From Lingula anatina (Eukaryota; Brachiopoda; Lingulata; Lingulida; Lingulidae), in NCBI RefSeq assembly GCF_001039355.2, contig NW_019774525.1, forward strand, positions 167,481 to 231,480: a stretch of 64,000 nucleotides of DNA, given 5' to 3'. Below the pieces are notes generated by a model. The model ran no database searches, was not told where the DNA came from, and saw only the letters and a program-made list of their open reading frames with translations. This document shows, in pieces, positions 1 to 18,400 of this stretch. The position numbers and the translations under genes were made by a program. Position 1 is the first letter of the stretch; the number at the start of each line of letters is the position of its first letter.

Positions 1-295
1 GTTTTAGTAAGATTGATTACTCCTGTGAGTTTCATGACAACAGGCCTATCGGTTTTCCTTGAAATGTGTTAACAGTGTTGCATATATGCTAAAAAGAGAA
101 AAACAGCATAAATTCTACAATAATGGCCAGATCATGCTGATTTTCGAACTTGACCTGCGTTTTATGAATATTAGTCAGCTCTGTAAATATAAAGCCAAAA
201 AATAAAACTGTCTTCCACTTATGGTGTTAACGCTGAAAGTGCACGGCGACATGATCGGCGACGGCGACGGCGACGACAGACGCAGGTGATGGCAA

Positions 296-325
296 TATGT
301 ACAGACACATCTGTGTCTGTACATA
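296..325. repeat. Perfect 14-bp inverted repeat with 2-nt loop
   Basis: TATGTACAGACACA (296-309), TC, TGTGTCTGTACATA (312-325), left of the RBM26/27 exon at 471. A CGACGG-rich tract (243-280) lies beside it. Its minus-strand frame would read poly-Arg, but without splice sites I can defend. Confidence 0.8.
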
Positions 326-470
326 ATAATAAAAAGATCACTGCTTTCATGTATTTGCAATTTTTTTCTTAAAAGTTTATATCAAATCAGCAGCTTTTTA
401 ACATTTACCTAAAACCTTTTCTGAATACCATACAATTTAACCTGCAAATAAGCATATAATTCTTCATTAC

Positions 471-1122
471 CTGTCATTTCCTCTCCTGGGACTCCTGCTC
501 CTTGTCCTTCTGTGGTCACGGTCTTCTTTGTCTGGGAGCTAGAACAGGGCAAATTGATAATGTATTTGCTATTCATCATTCCAGTTGCAAAACTGTGACA
601 TTAGCAATTGGAACTTTTTTGAAAAAAAATCTTACAGCCTTCAAATAAGGAACTAAAACACTGAGAAAACTTGCACTGGATGATTTTCATCTCAAATTTC
701 AAATAAATTAGTTTGTTGAGAAAAAAAATAGTTAGGGTTATATTGTTACCCCCTTCTCCTACACTGACAGCCATAAGCAGGGCAGCCACTGTGTGCTAAT
801 GGGGGTTGGTACTCTAGCATTCTGTGCAGTGGATAGGGCATAAATTAGTGCCAAACCAGAAATAAGAATGCCTTTTTTATTTTCACGATACAGGCATCTA
901 CTTGTTCAAGGCAAACATATAATGAAAACAGATTGCTTAAAGACACCATTCCAAGACCTGAATTTACAGTTTGAAGGACACTGACTAACAAATTATAGCA
1001 AACTAATAAAGATAATTTGCTTTCCTAAAGAAAATGCAAAACACTTGTTTACTTTTGCTAATAGATCACTATATGAAAAAATCATTTCCAGAAAGCAAAA
1101 AAAAAAAAGAAATGAAATGGAA

Positions 1123-1193
<71 letters not shown>

Positions 1194-4072
1194 ATAGCAA
1201 TATCATTCTTTGATTAAATGTCTACCTAAATGCCTATAGCTAGATGTTGCATGGTGATAGCATGTTATTTCTAGGGATAGAACAACTCCATAATGGCCAG
1301 TTAAATTTGTCTAGGGATGTTCTAACTGAGGCAAATGCCTCCAGTCATGTACTAACATGTACAGAATTAATATTTTAAAAAATTCCTTGCATGTTTGCCA
1401 ATCCCAGATGAAAAGGAAAGATTCTAATTCACAAGATCACAAGCCAAATAAAAAGTTGTATACCAGCTTATGCACTGATATTCCAGGCATTTCTATGCCT
1501 CCAGACTGGTTCTATTTTAAACACTGCCTCCAAATACAACATATACAATACCTCATCAGACTTTCTTCTTTTCTCTGTATTTCCTGGAGCTGAATGCTGT
1601 GAAGTTGGTGGCTGTGACTGCTGTGCCTGATGCCCCTTTGCTACTCCACTGTCCACATGCTGGTAGGACTTGTTATCCAAACTCACAAATAAGGACTCCA
1701 CAAATGATTTGGTTTCTGCATAATCAATGTAAACTTTGTTTTCTTACTAGTGCTTTCGTGATGTCCGAGTTTAAAAAACTAGTGCTTGCATCAAATTAAA
1801 TAATAAAGAAAGTAATGTAGGACATGCTACTGGTTATGCCAACTAAAAAAAAGAGTTGCGTTAAGAGCAACTGCCAGGGGGCAACTCCATTTTGTTCACC
1901 CATTCCATGGAAATATAAGACAGGTAAATTTTATGTATGAATATTTACTTATACCTTGGCCACACACTAAACACAAGGTAACCCTTCAGCATATTTTACT
2001 TTAAAATAGATTTTTAAAAATGCAACTTTTAACCAATTACAAGCAACCAGACAAATCTACAACTTGCAAGACCATGTGTACCAAAATTACCTTTTTGTAA
2101 AAACACCTCTAACTGGTCATTGCACAGTTCCCTGAGTTCTTCCAAAGTCTTGTCCTTCTTCACCAAGGCAACGATGTATTTTGCAAGAGCTTCTGGATCT
2201 GCATCACAACTAGAAACAGCAATGCCCTTGTTATTTACAGGGTATTTGTATAATATATTTTTTCTTAAAGAGAGTGCCTTATAAACGTATAATACATTTC
2301 TTTCAGTAATTTGATCATGAACTATAATTTGGTGCACAAAAGCAGCAATTATTGAGGGTTTACAGTTAATGATTATTCTAAGTCACAGCACATCACTGTG
2401 GTAGACAATGGAGGCATTCTTCATTAAAATGCACCAAGGAAACTGTAGCTATATCACATATGCAGATACACTGTAACACAAAAACAAGGAAGAGACTTGT
2501 TGCAGTGGTTGAATTTAATTGACACTCAAAATAATGAGACCTCTTGTTAAATTATCAGCCCAGTCATTTGCACAATGGTGACAATCTTAGTAAATTTACT
2601 TATTGCTTAGCTTAAAGTTTGTCACTACCAATGTACTACTTCTTGGACCTACATGCTAATAAGTAAATCTAGAAAATAAGTTTTTAATAATTTTCATATT
2701 GGTTTATATTTTTTCTTTCTTTCTTTTCTTTCTTTCTTTTGAAAAAAAAGTCAATCATTTTCACTTTTTTTATTTAATTAAATCTTCACATTCATGTTGA
2801 AGTGGGAATTACCCTATCTTTTGCCCTTTATTGCAAAAAGCATGAAAAGTTGATTTAGCAATGCCTGTAGGTCAGCAGAAGTGACCTACAGGCATTCTGA
2901 AACAGGACCCAAATATCAATATCTTTACTCATTTCATCATTATTGGTGCTTGGGTACTTCACATATGAAATATTAACCAGGGATCGAACTTATGTCTCCA
3001 GAGCTTTGGGTTTTTCTTGACTTGCTGACAATCTTCATTAATTCATCTATTCAGAAGGGCATATATGAAGTACTTCATTAAAAAATTGGATAAATTCTGG
3101 ATGGATATTTTTTTGCAAAATGAAATTATCAATTTACAAGGGTTCTTCCTTTTGTTCACTAGGTGACTCTGAATATAGGTGTGCTAATTTGCTGCACTTG
3201 ACTAAAAGAATAAAGTGTAAATTGCTCAGCACATATTTCACATTACAAAACAATCCCTGTATGCTTCAACAAAATGCCACTCCAGTTTTAAACCTCTTAT
3301 GGATACAAAGAGCACCTCAACTCATAGAACATTATTCTCTTCAGAAACTCTTACTTCTCTGAGTGATTTAAACTCAGAAAAAAATAATAAAACAGAAAAA
3401 CACAGGTCATGTTAGCATTCATGCAAAATCGAAGGTAACCTCTTTTCTTACCATGCCTGTATATAAATGTAGAGAACCTTTAGCCTTCTAGTAAAGTCAG
3501 ATGGAAGATCAAATCCATCATATGTATACATGCATGCTTTACTGCATAAACAGAACTTTTTCAATATTTTGATTCCCCTGTTTGCTGGGTTAACCTGGGC
3601 TCAGTAGTTCAGTGGGTAGAGCACTAGCATGATGAGCCAGCTCCGTATTCCAGCCCTTGTCCAGTATGGTATTTTCCCCTAAATCACTACACCACAAGGT
3701 GGAAAATGGGTCAACACATCATCAAACTAATGGCAATATTAGTATTACCGATATTTTTTTATCAAATTGTGTGCAGAATATAAACTACCAGTTGATGACT
3801 ACTCACACGTAGGTACTGCAAACGACCTAGTGCGCTCATGTCCATTGACTGAAAAGACTGCTGGAGCTTTCAAGTTTCATTTTCAACTTCCAAACTGGTC
3901 AATTATTAAAACACATTTTCACCTGTCTGACCTTGACATGGCCGGGTCAAACTAGAAATATCTTGCAATTAAAAACAAGCAAGAAAACAGGAAATGCAAA
4001 GAATCATACTTACATGGGTGTCAGTGTTTTTGTGAGCCATGCTTTCAAAGCGTCAACATTTTCGATGAGCAT
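471..4072 (-). CDS. RBM26/27: RBM26/RBM27-like RNA-binding protein, first four coding exons (3' part off the window)
   Basis: Four coding exons on the minus strand: 4072-4014, 2209-2091, 1715-1552 and 538-471. All have GT donors and AG acceptors, and the phases agree (2, 1, 0, 2). The product begins MLIENVDALKAWLTKTL and continues through ICDADPEALAKYIVALVKKD and DQLEVFLQKETKSFVESL. These match the N-terminal helical (PWI-like) domain of vertebrate RBM26 and RBM27, which bind RNA and take part in nuclear RNA surveillance and polyadenylated-RNA metabolism. Exon 3 is Gln/Ser-rich and ends KRRKSDE. Exon 4 is RS-like (HRRTRSRSPRRG). The CCCH zinc finger and RRMs expected later in the family would lie left of position 471. 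The start at 4072 gives the conserved 'M(I/L)IEN' opening. The vertebrate proteins begin a few residues earlier, so an upstream start cannot be excluded. RBM26 and RBM27 cannot be told apart here; many invertebrates have one ancestral gene. Confidence 0.88.
1121..1196. repeat. (AAAT)n microsatellite
   Basis: About 19 AAAT units in the intron between RBM26/27 exons 3 and 4. Confidence 0.95.
2861..2895. repeat. Perfect 14-bp hairpin
   Basis: ATGCCTGTAGGTCA (2861-2874), 7-nt loop, TGACCTACAGGCAT (2882-2895), inside RBM26/27 intron 1. No target duplication is visible. Confidence 0.85.
3596..3675 (+). mobile_element. tRNA-derived SINE fragment
   Basis: CTCAGTAGTTCAGTGGGTAGAGCACTAGC resembles a tRNA D-arm/A box (TAGTTCAGTGGGTAGAGC, 3605-3622). 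It is followed by a degraded B-box-like TATTCCAGCCC. It does not fold as an intact tRNA, so a SINE remnant in RBM26/27 intron 1 is the better reading. Confidence 0.5.
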
Positions 4073-4556
4073 GTTTCTTGGAGCAAGCTCGGACCCCGGC
4101 TACTTTGTTCTCTTTGAATATTAACACAAATCTTTGTTGTATGTAGCTTTCAACAACGACGTAGACTAATTCAGACCCTTCGCTGATTCGCAGAACCGTC
4201 CTTTACTTTGCATTATTTGTCACACGTAACAATTTTGACGATTTATTTTGCAACCACACGACAACAAAATGCCGTGCACAAAATGGTAGGCTTCCGAAAT
4301 CTCGTTTGGATAATCACGTGTGACTGTGGGAGTTTTGCATATTCCACTAATAAGAGGGAATTTTATGTAAGAGTCTGCCACGTAAGCTCTCTGAACATTC
4401 AAATGTATTGATTAGTGTTATATATATTCAAATAATTTCACCAAGAAACGATTATATATCACAAGTCTCGTTTCGTGGTGTCATGTGACCATAATGTTTT
4501 GACATGGCGGACAAGAGCAGACGTACGCACGTGTTGGTTTAGGAGAGAAATACAAA
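4073..4556. promoter_or_regulatory. Divergent (head-to-head) promoter interval between RBM26/27 and AFG2A
   Basis: Only 484 bp separate the two start codons, which face away from each other, so both promoters and 5' UTRs must lie here. Visible elements are CACGTG E-boxes near 4314 and at 4528-4533, a CATGTGA site near 4483, and an ATGGCGG (YY1-like) core at 4504-4510 about 50 bp before the AFG2A start. I see no convincing TATA box close to either start. This fits a housekeeping bidirectional promoter. The arrangement is read from the sequence; the factor assignments are inference. Confidence 0.6.
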
Positions 4557-11302
<6,746 letters not shown>

Positions 11303-11957
11303 GTATGCTTAGTGGATGAGAAACCAATTATTTATTATTAGTTATTATAATGATATCATTTTACAGTGTATGATGGACAGGTTTTGAATAGTAATGGAGA
11401 ATGGTACTTTGAAGACTAAAGAGTGGATTATTTTATTGATAAAAATAAATATAAATTCTTTTATGGTGCATTCCCTTAAATATCTCAGTGTGCTTAACAG
11501 AAAACCTAAAATTATTGAGAACAATGTTAATATTACAATTAAATAACATTGACAACAAAAAAAGTATTATTTAGCAACACTACTAGGCTGAAAAATATTC
11601 ATACTTTGTAAATATGTTTAAAGTGTGTTTTCAGTTAAGTTTTAAAGGGCACCTACCACCTTGTCCCCTTTGGTTTCTTTTAAGAGTCAACCAAAGCAAG
11701 CAAAGAAATTATTTCACTTTAGTAAAACCCTGGATCAACTAGTGCAGTAAAGGCTTGGGGATATTGATTTTTTTCTTAATAATTTTGACTCATTTACATT
11801 GCACTGCTTGGCATGAATAGCCTCTAGTACACACACATGTTTTTTTCTAATATTGGAAATGGTATGGAAACATTATGTACTTGGAAGACCGTTAGCACTG
11901 ATATCTTTTTCAATTCACTAAAGTACAAGTAATTTAACAATTCAGGCTCTGTTNCAG
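11303..11957. other. Probable AFG2A intron remnant up to a contig join (single N at 11954)
   Basis: After the GTATGC donor at 11303 there is AT-rich non-coding sequence with no match to the missing AFG2A D2 segment. A lone N at 11954 precedes CAG and then the first visible EIF5B exon. The N most likely marks an artificial join that removed the end of AFG2A, any intergenic DNA, and the EIF5B promoter and first exon(s). Confidence 0.7.
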
Positions 11958-14900
11958 ACAATGTTGACTCAAAAGTATCAAATGATAACAAAGCTCCACA
12001 GCAGAAGAAAGGGAAAAAAGACAAAAAGAAACAACATAAACAAGAAGAGGAAGACATTGATGCAATCCTTGCTGCCCTAGAAGAGCCTTCAGAAAAACAA
12101 GAAGGAAAGAAAAGCAAAAAAGAGAAAAAGAAACAGCAACAAGAAGAAAATGAAAATAGAGAACCTAGTGTAGAAACAGAAGTAAAAACAGAGGAAAGAT
12201 CTCAAATTAATGATTCCTCTGAAGTGACAGAGCAGGGTAGTGAAGATGTAAAAGATGTAGATAAAACGGAGGAAGAAGGAGGCAGTGAAGCTAAAGATGT
12301 TGAGGAGGACGAAGGGAAATTTCATGTAAAGACAGCAGCTGAAAAGAAAAAGGAGAAGAAAGAAAGAGAAAAGAAGAAGAAATTACAAGTTTGTATTAAT
12401 CATTTATCAGAAGTGTAAGATTCTTGATAAACGTGATGTATCATTAACAGGGATTTTCTCTATGAACTGTCTGTTTGGGTTCTCCCAATGTTTTGAAAGC
12501 CATACTGATTATTTAAAAACTATTCTGATGATACCTAATAGAGGGAGTTCCCATTAGTATTATTTATATAACATTCTTATCCATGCCACAACCTATTCCT
12601 ATTTCTTATTTCTCTGACAGGAAAAGGCCAAGAAACAAAAGTCAGCCTCAGAGGCTCCGTCAGAGACGATAACTGCTCCTGAACCAGAAGCAGCTTCAGC
12701 AGATGCAGAAATAAAACCAGAATCTACACCAGAAGAACACAAAGCAGATGGAGAGGATGCCAGGGAAGAAGGTACAAGTCTTAATAGTTTGACTCTGGCG
12801 CATGGTAATATTTCAGCTTGTATTACACAGTTACACTGCCCATGAAATACAAAAGTAAGCAACTTGCACTTTTTTTGGTGCATGTCACTCTGCATATTGT
12901 GTAAGATACTATACTTTCTCCCAGACATAAGAGGTGTTCAAGGCATATAATGCAGGAGGGTGGCGCTGTATTAACATGCATATTAACGAGAGAAAGTACT
13001 GGTATTTCGCCAAAAAACACCTCTAAACCAGAATAAAGTGTATATCCCCATGTTTGCATAATATCTCTAAGTATATGTTTCATTACTACCTATTTATGAA
13101 AATAGAGTATGCTAAGAGATGAAATTTTTTAAAGTGATATTTAATTGTATTATTCCTTAACATTACGTGTGCATTTTCTTTAAAAGGTGAAGAAGGAGAG
13201 GATGGTGACAAGAAGAAGAAAAGGGACAGGAAGAAAAAGAAAGGAGAAAAAGAAAAGGAAGAAAAGAAAAAGAAACCAAGTGCCCAGGTAAGGGTTAACA
13301 TTCTAATATAGAATTTTGGGATATGGCTTTAATGATAGAGTATGAAGTTCAACAGGTATTTTCGTTGCTATAAGGATATGAGAGCCTAAAAAAATATTTC
13401 AACCATCACAGAAACTTTTCAGTCGACTTGCAACAACAATGTTGAAGGAAAGGTTTATCTTCTTTTCTGTTTTATACTTTTGAAAAATTAAATTTTGTTT
13501 TAAAAAATGAAACTGTTATAGTTATATGTGTATATGTGACCAGGTGAGGGCAATGCAAGAACAACTCAAAAAGATGAAAGAGGAGGAAGAACGTCTGAAA
13601 CGTGAAGAAGAGGAGAGGATACGACAGGAAGAGGAAAGAATAAGATTAAAAGAAGAGCAGGTAAGTTATGTTGTAAATTAATAAGAAAATGACCATAACA
13701 GAATAACCACACACCTTGAAATAACAGGTGAGAGAGATTCCATTTTTATTTATACAACTTTTCTCCAATTTAAGGAGCTTTTTTTCACAAACAACTTTAG
13801 ATCAACATTATTGACATGTTGACATTATTTACAATCTCTAGTTCTTGCATTTGTGCCTTATGACAATCATAATTTCTTAAGATTTATCCTTTATGAGAAT
13901 TATAATTTGAAAAACTATATAAGTTTTCTCAATTTGTGTTTGCTTCAAATTTTGCCATACAGATCACATTTATTAAAAAGTCCCATTATTTAATAAAAAG
14001 AATGTCATCATAGTTAGATATTGAAGTTAATCAGCGATTAAATTTTACAAATTTAAATGTTGAAAAATACCAGTCAAGGATTTTAAAAAGTTCAAACAAA
14101 CATCACATTGCTCCCTTTCTTCAACACAGAAAAGGCTGGAAGAGGAGAAAAAGCAGAAGAAAAAGCAAAAAGAAAAGGAGAGAAAAGAGCGCCTTAAGCA
14201 GGAAGGCAAGCTGTTGACTGAGAAGCAAAAGCAGGATCGAAAGAGGGCACAGCAGATGTTGGAAGTGATGAAGCAGCAAGGTAAAAACAACAATTTTCTT
14301 ACAAATAATGTTAGGTTAAGTGTGAAATTTGTTAATATCCCCTTTGCAAATCACTGTGCAAAATATTTACTTAAGAAATCTGCTTCATTGTTACAAATGA
14401 ATTGTTTTACCTTTTTGAGCCGAGTTCTTGCTTGTATGAGGCATGTTCATACTCCAGAATATTATTTAACAGATATAAGTTTACAGATAAAAAATGGTGT
14501 TATTTTTATTGTAGTTTTGTCAATTATGAGGTAAAGATCAATATGTATTAGTCCATAATTGACTGAATTACTCATTATTTTCATAATTTGGGTGCTTTTT
14601 AGGTATTGAGATTCCAGAAGCTCCTGATGCAAAGGAAAAGAAGAAACCTCGTTATGAAAGGCTTAGAAAAAAGAGGCCAGGACAGCAAGAGGAAGGTATG
14701 TAAAGAGTGCATTATAATATTGGATAGCAAGCTCATCCAATGGATTGTGTTATCCATAGGCTAGCGCTATCCAATATTAATGAAACTGGGCCCAGATGTT
14801 TGTGTAACGATTTCCTCATCTTATTTAGAAAATTATAATATTTTCTCTTAAATATGTGGTATTTTGTTAAATTTAAAATCCTTTAAAACTGACAGAAAAA

Positions 14901-15407
14901 GAGCCAGACACACCAACCTCAGAAGCTCCTGAGTCACCAACCTCTGAGACAGCTGCTGATGTGCAGATTGAAGAAGAAATTAAAGCTGATGAGGAAGAGG
15001 AGGTAGAAGAAGAGCCCAAAGATGCCTGGGATGTAAGCAGTGAAGAAGAAGAGGAGGAGGAAGAAAAAGTTGACAAAAACATTAAGGAAGGTAAGAAAAA
15101 TTGTGATTAGTATGGGGTGCATCTGTTTTTTTGTTTTAAGTTGATAAAAGGGAACAATTTTCAAGTGACATTAACTGACATACATTATGCATTTTTGGCA
15201 GTGTTGTCTAGGAAGTACATTAAGAAACTGATCCTTCCAGAAACAAAAAGTAAAAAAGTGTCAGAGTCTCAGGAAGAAGATGAGGAAGAGGAAGATGATG
15301 ATGATGAGGACGAGGAGGATTCTGAGGAAGAAAGTGAGGAAGAGTCTTCAGAGGAGGAAAGTGATGAGGATGTAGACCCGAAGGAGAAAGCTTGGGCCAG
15401 AATTCTG
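11958..15407 (+). CDS. EIF5B: EIF5B exons for the charged N-terminal region
   Basis: Eight exons: 11958-12388, 12621-12771, 13187-13287, 13544-13660, 14130-14280, 14603-14695, 14896-15090, 15202-15407. They encode Lys-rich and Glu-rich low-complexity sequence. There is an early [14 protein letters not shown] segment, an [17 protein letters not shown] coiled-coil stretch, and then a long Glu/Asp/Ser run ending [13 protein letters not shown]. This layout is typical of metazoan eIF5B. The tail is dispensable for GTPase activity in yeast but binds RNA and other factors. Conservation is low, so small exons could be missed; the continuous frame argues against that. Confidence 0.9.
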
Positions 15408-18400
15408 GTAAGAACTCTAAGAAAATTGGATGCTATAGCTGTGGTAGACGAAGAATTCCTTGAAACAGTTTCCTTTTCCTTGTCTCATAATTGTTGATAC
15501 AAGAGTCAAGAAAGAACACCTTGTCAACATATCTCAAATATAGACAAAGAAAAAACATCATAGAAAAAAATATACCTTATCTATATTATCTATAATAATA
15601 ACAGCTGCCAGTAGGTCCCCTAATGAAAAGATTACATGCTTATCAATTTTTTTTTTATGTTTATCCATGTCTGCTGGCACAGAGACATGTATCACTGACC
15701 TAGAATTCTCTTTTCTTTAGAAATTCAAAGAAGAAGCAGAGGCCAAGAGGTCTGTGGACTACCTGAGAGCACCTGTTGTATGTGTGTTAGGCCATGTAGA
15801 TACAGGGAAGACGAAGATCTTAGACAAAGTAAGTGGGGCATGTGGTAAATGACGTCACCAAGCCCTACTATCACAAAAAAAAAACTTAAAATCAGTTCCC
15901 TAGCTGTAACACTGTTCCTGATATGGTAAGATGTGACCATGTAACATTGGTGACAAAGATGTTAGCCACTGGAACTGATTGAAGTTTTTTAGTGAAATTG
16001 GGGCCAAGTGCAGAAAATGTTACTTGACTTTGAAATTTTTCATAACTTGAAGAAGTTTTTAATATATAAATTGGGGTAGCCCCTTGATAATTCTGACAAT
16101 ATTGGTAATGCATTGAACATAAATCTAACTTGAACAGAAAGCAATTTATCACAGGTGAGGCACACACTGGATTAGATTGAATAACCTTCTGTTCGCTACT
16201 TCTGTTTGGTTGTTGTGTTTGGGGGTGGTCGGCTCATGCCTTAGTTAAACTACCTCAGATCAAAATAACACGATCCAAAGCTGGGCCCCTGGGTACGTGT
16301 GTTTTGACTCTGTGTTTCTACAGTGACAAAGGTTTCATGCTCGTGCTGTAAATGCAGTAGTGGAGTTGAGGTTTCTTATAGCCTGCACCTATGTTATTTC
16401 CAATTTTTGCTCGTCGACACATGGGTGTTTACTGATTATTTGTCTGGGGTTTTTTCAAATTATCTTTAAGAACTAATGATTCGTGCTTGTTTATCTTAGT
16501 GGATGGTTATATTTTAAAAATTTAATACCATTATTAGCTCCGTAGAACCAATGTCCAGGACGGAGAGGCTGGTGGCATAACACAACAGATTGGAGCCACC
16601 AACGTGCCAGGGGATGCCATCCAGAGAGCCACTTCTATGTGCAAAGAGGTGAGATCACATCTGCTTGTGCAATATTAAAATAACAAGATTTAAAGAAATG
16701 GTCAGAAATGATATTTTTAATTTTAATTTTATCCCAAAACATTATGTTATACAGATAAGAACTTGAAATTTGCTTCAAAATTTTGTTTGATACTGAAGCA
16801 AACCATAGGGTATAACTTTTATAAGGCAATTTTTGCCTCACTGTATTGTGTTAAAATTTTTTTCATTAGTGAATTTGTAATCCATTATATAAAATAACTT
16901 TTTACAGTTTTCAAAACAAGAATTTAAAATTCCTGGATTGCTGATTATTGACACTCCTGGTCACGAGTCTTTCAGGTATGTGAAAGTTTTATATACCTAG
17001 TATAGGAATACACTCTTGCATTTATTATGTCTTTTAGGCATTTGTAAGTCTGAGTGCCTAGTTATCAGAGTTTGAGCATGGTGATTGATTTGAATTAATT
17101 TTCTATAAATATGCAGATAAAATTGTTTGATGCTTACAGTAACCTTCGATCTCGTGGCTCCTCCCTCTGCGACATAGCCATCTTGGTGGTAGATATTATG
17201 CATGGATTAGAACCCCAAACACTGGAGTCCATTAATCTGTTGAGGGACAGGAAGACACCTTTTGTAGTAGCTCTAAACAAGGTGGGTGGCTATCTAATTA
17301 GATTTTATGATAAATGGATAAAGAGAAATTAAGAGTAAGTAAAAAGAGTGTAAGTTAAAAGTTTGTTACTACTAAGTAAGTCAGAGAATGATGCCTCAAA
17401 ATCCATAAGTTTTTGAAGTTTTAAGAGCTGATGCCTTATCAAGTTTATATTACACAAGTGCTTTCTTATATCAATACATTTGATCAAAGGCTGCTGCACG
17501 CCAGATTTTTACCTTGTTAGGCTTCTGCAAAAAAAAAAGATTTATAAAATTTATTAAATGTTTGGTTAAATGTAAACAAATTATTTTCAGATTGATCGTT
17601 TATTCCAATGGAAGAGCAATCCAAATAACGATGTTCAGAATACAATAAAGAAGCAGAGTAAGAACACTAAGGATGAATTTGATGAAAGAGTCCAGGAAGT
17701 TATTGTTCAGTTTGCAGAGCAGGTGAGAAAAGACCTGCAACTTTATTATGTGTGTCATCAGCCACCTAGTTTTCTAGAGAAATGTTGTATAAAGCTCAGT
17801 GTATTAAATAAGATTAGAAAGGATTGTTATTATATAAATAAACGAAAATTTGGAATAAATGGGTTATATAATTAATGGATTTCTTTCTTAGAGATGATAA
17901 TGTGGTAATTAATCCTTGTATGTATGCATTGTATTTTGTCAGATAATTATTTATAGACTAAATAGTCCAAATCGGTTCTTGTCCTGTTTCACTATATAAT
18001 TATTGTACATGATTTCAGAGTCTCAATGCTGCCCTGTTTTATGAGAACAAAAACCCTCGCGAATATGTGTCCCTGGTCCCCACATCTGCTCACACAGGGG
18101 ACGGCATGGGGAACCTGCTGGCTCTGATCTGTGAACTAACACAAACCATGCTGGCAAAGAGAATCTCCTACAGTGAAGAGCTCCAAGCTACTGTCATGGA
18201 GGTACTCTTAATTGATCATAGGTGGCAGCACTGTACAGCATAGCATTCAAAATTAGTATCAGCAGTCAGTCTTATTTTTAGTAAATTGATTACTTAAAAG
18301 AATTAAGTTCATTATTCATTACTCTTGAATTATTTTATGTGAAAATACCAAGGAATATAATGTTTGTTGCACATATTTTTTTAATTATGCAAGATGTTGT

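Noticed and set aside
175-360. Minus-strand frame with (CGACGG)n, possible RS/Arg-rich RBM exon
   Set aside because: No acceptor or donor in a phase matching the exon at 471-538; the Arg reading comes from a trinucleotide repeat.
3596-3675. Functional tRNA gene
   Set aside because: Only the D-arm/A box is good; the anticodon and T arms do not form properly.
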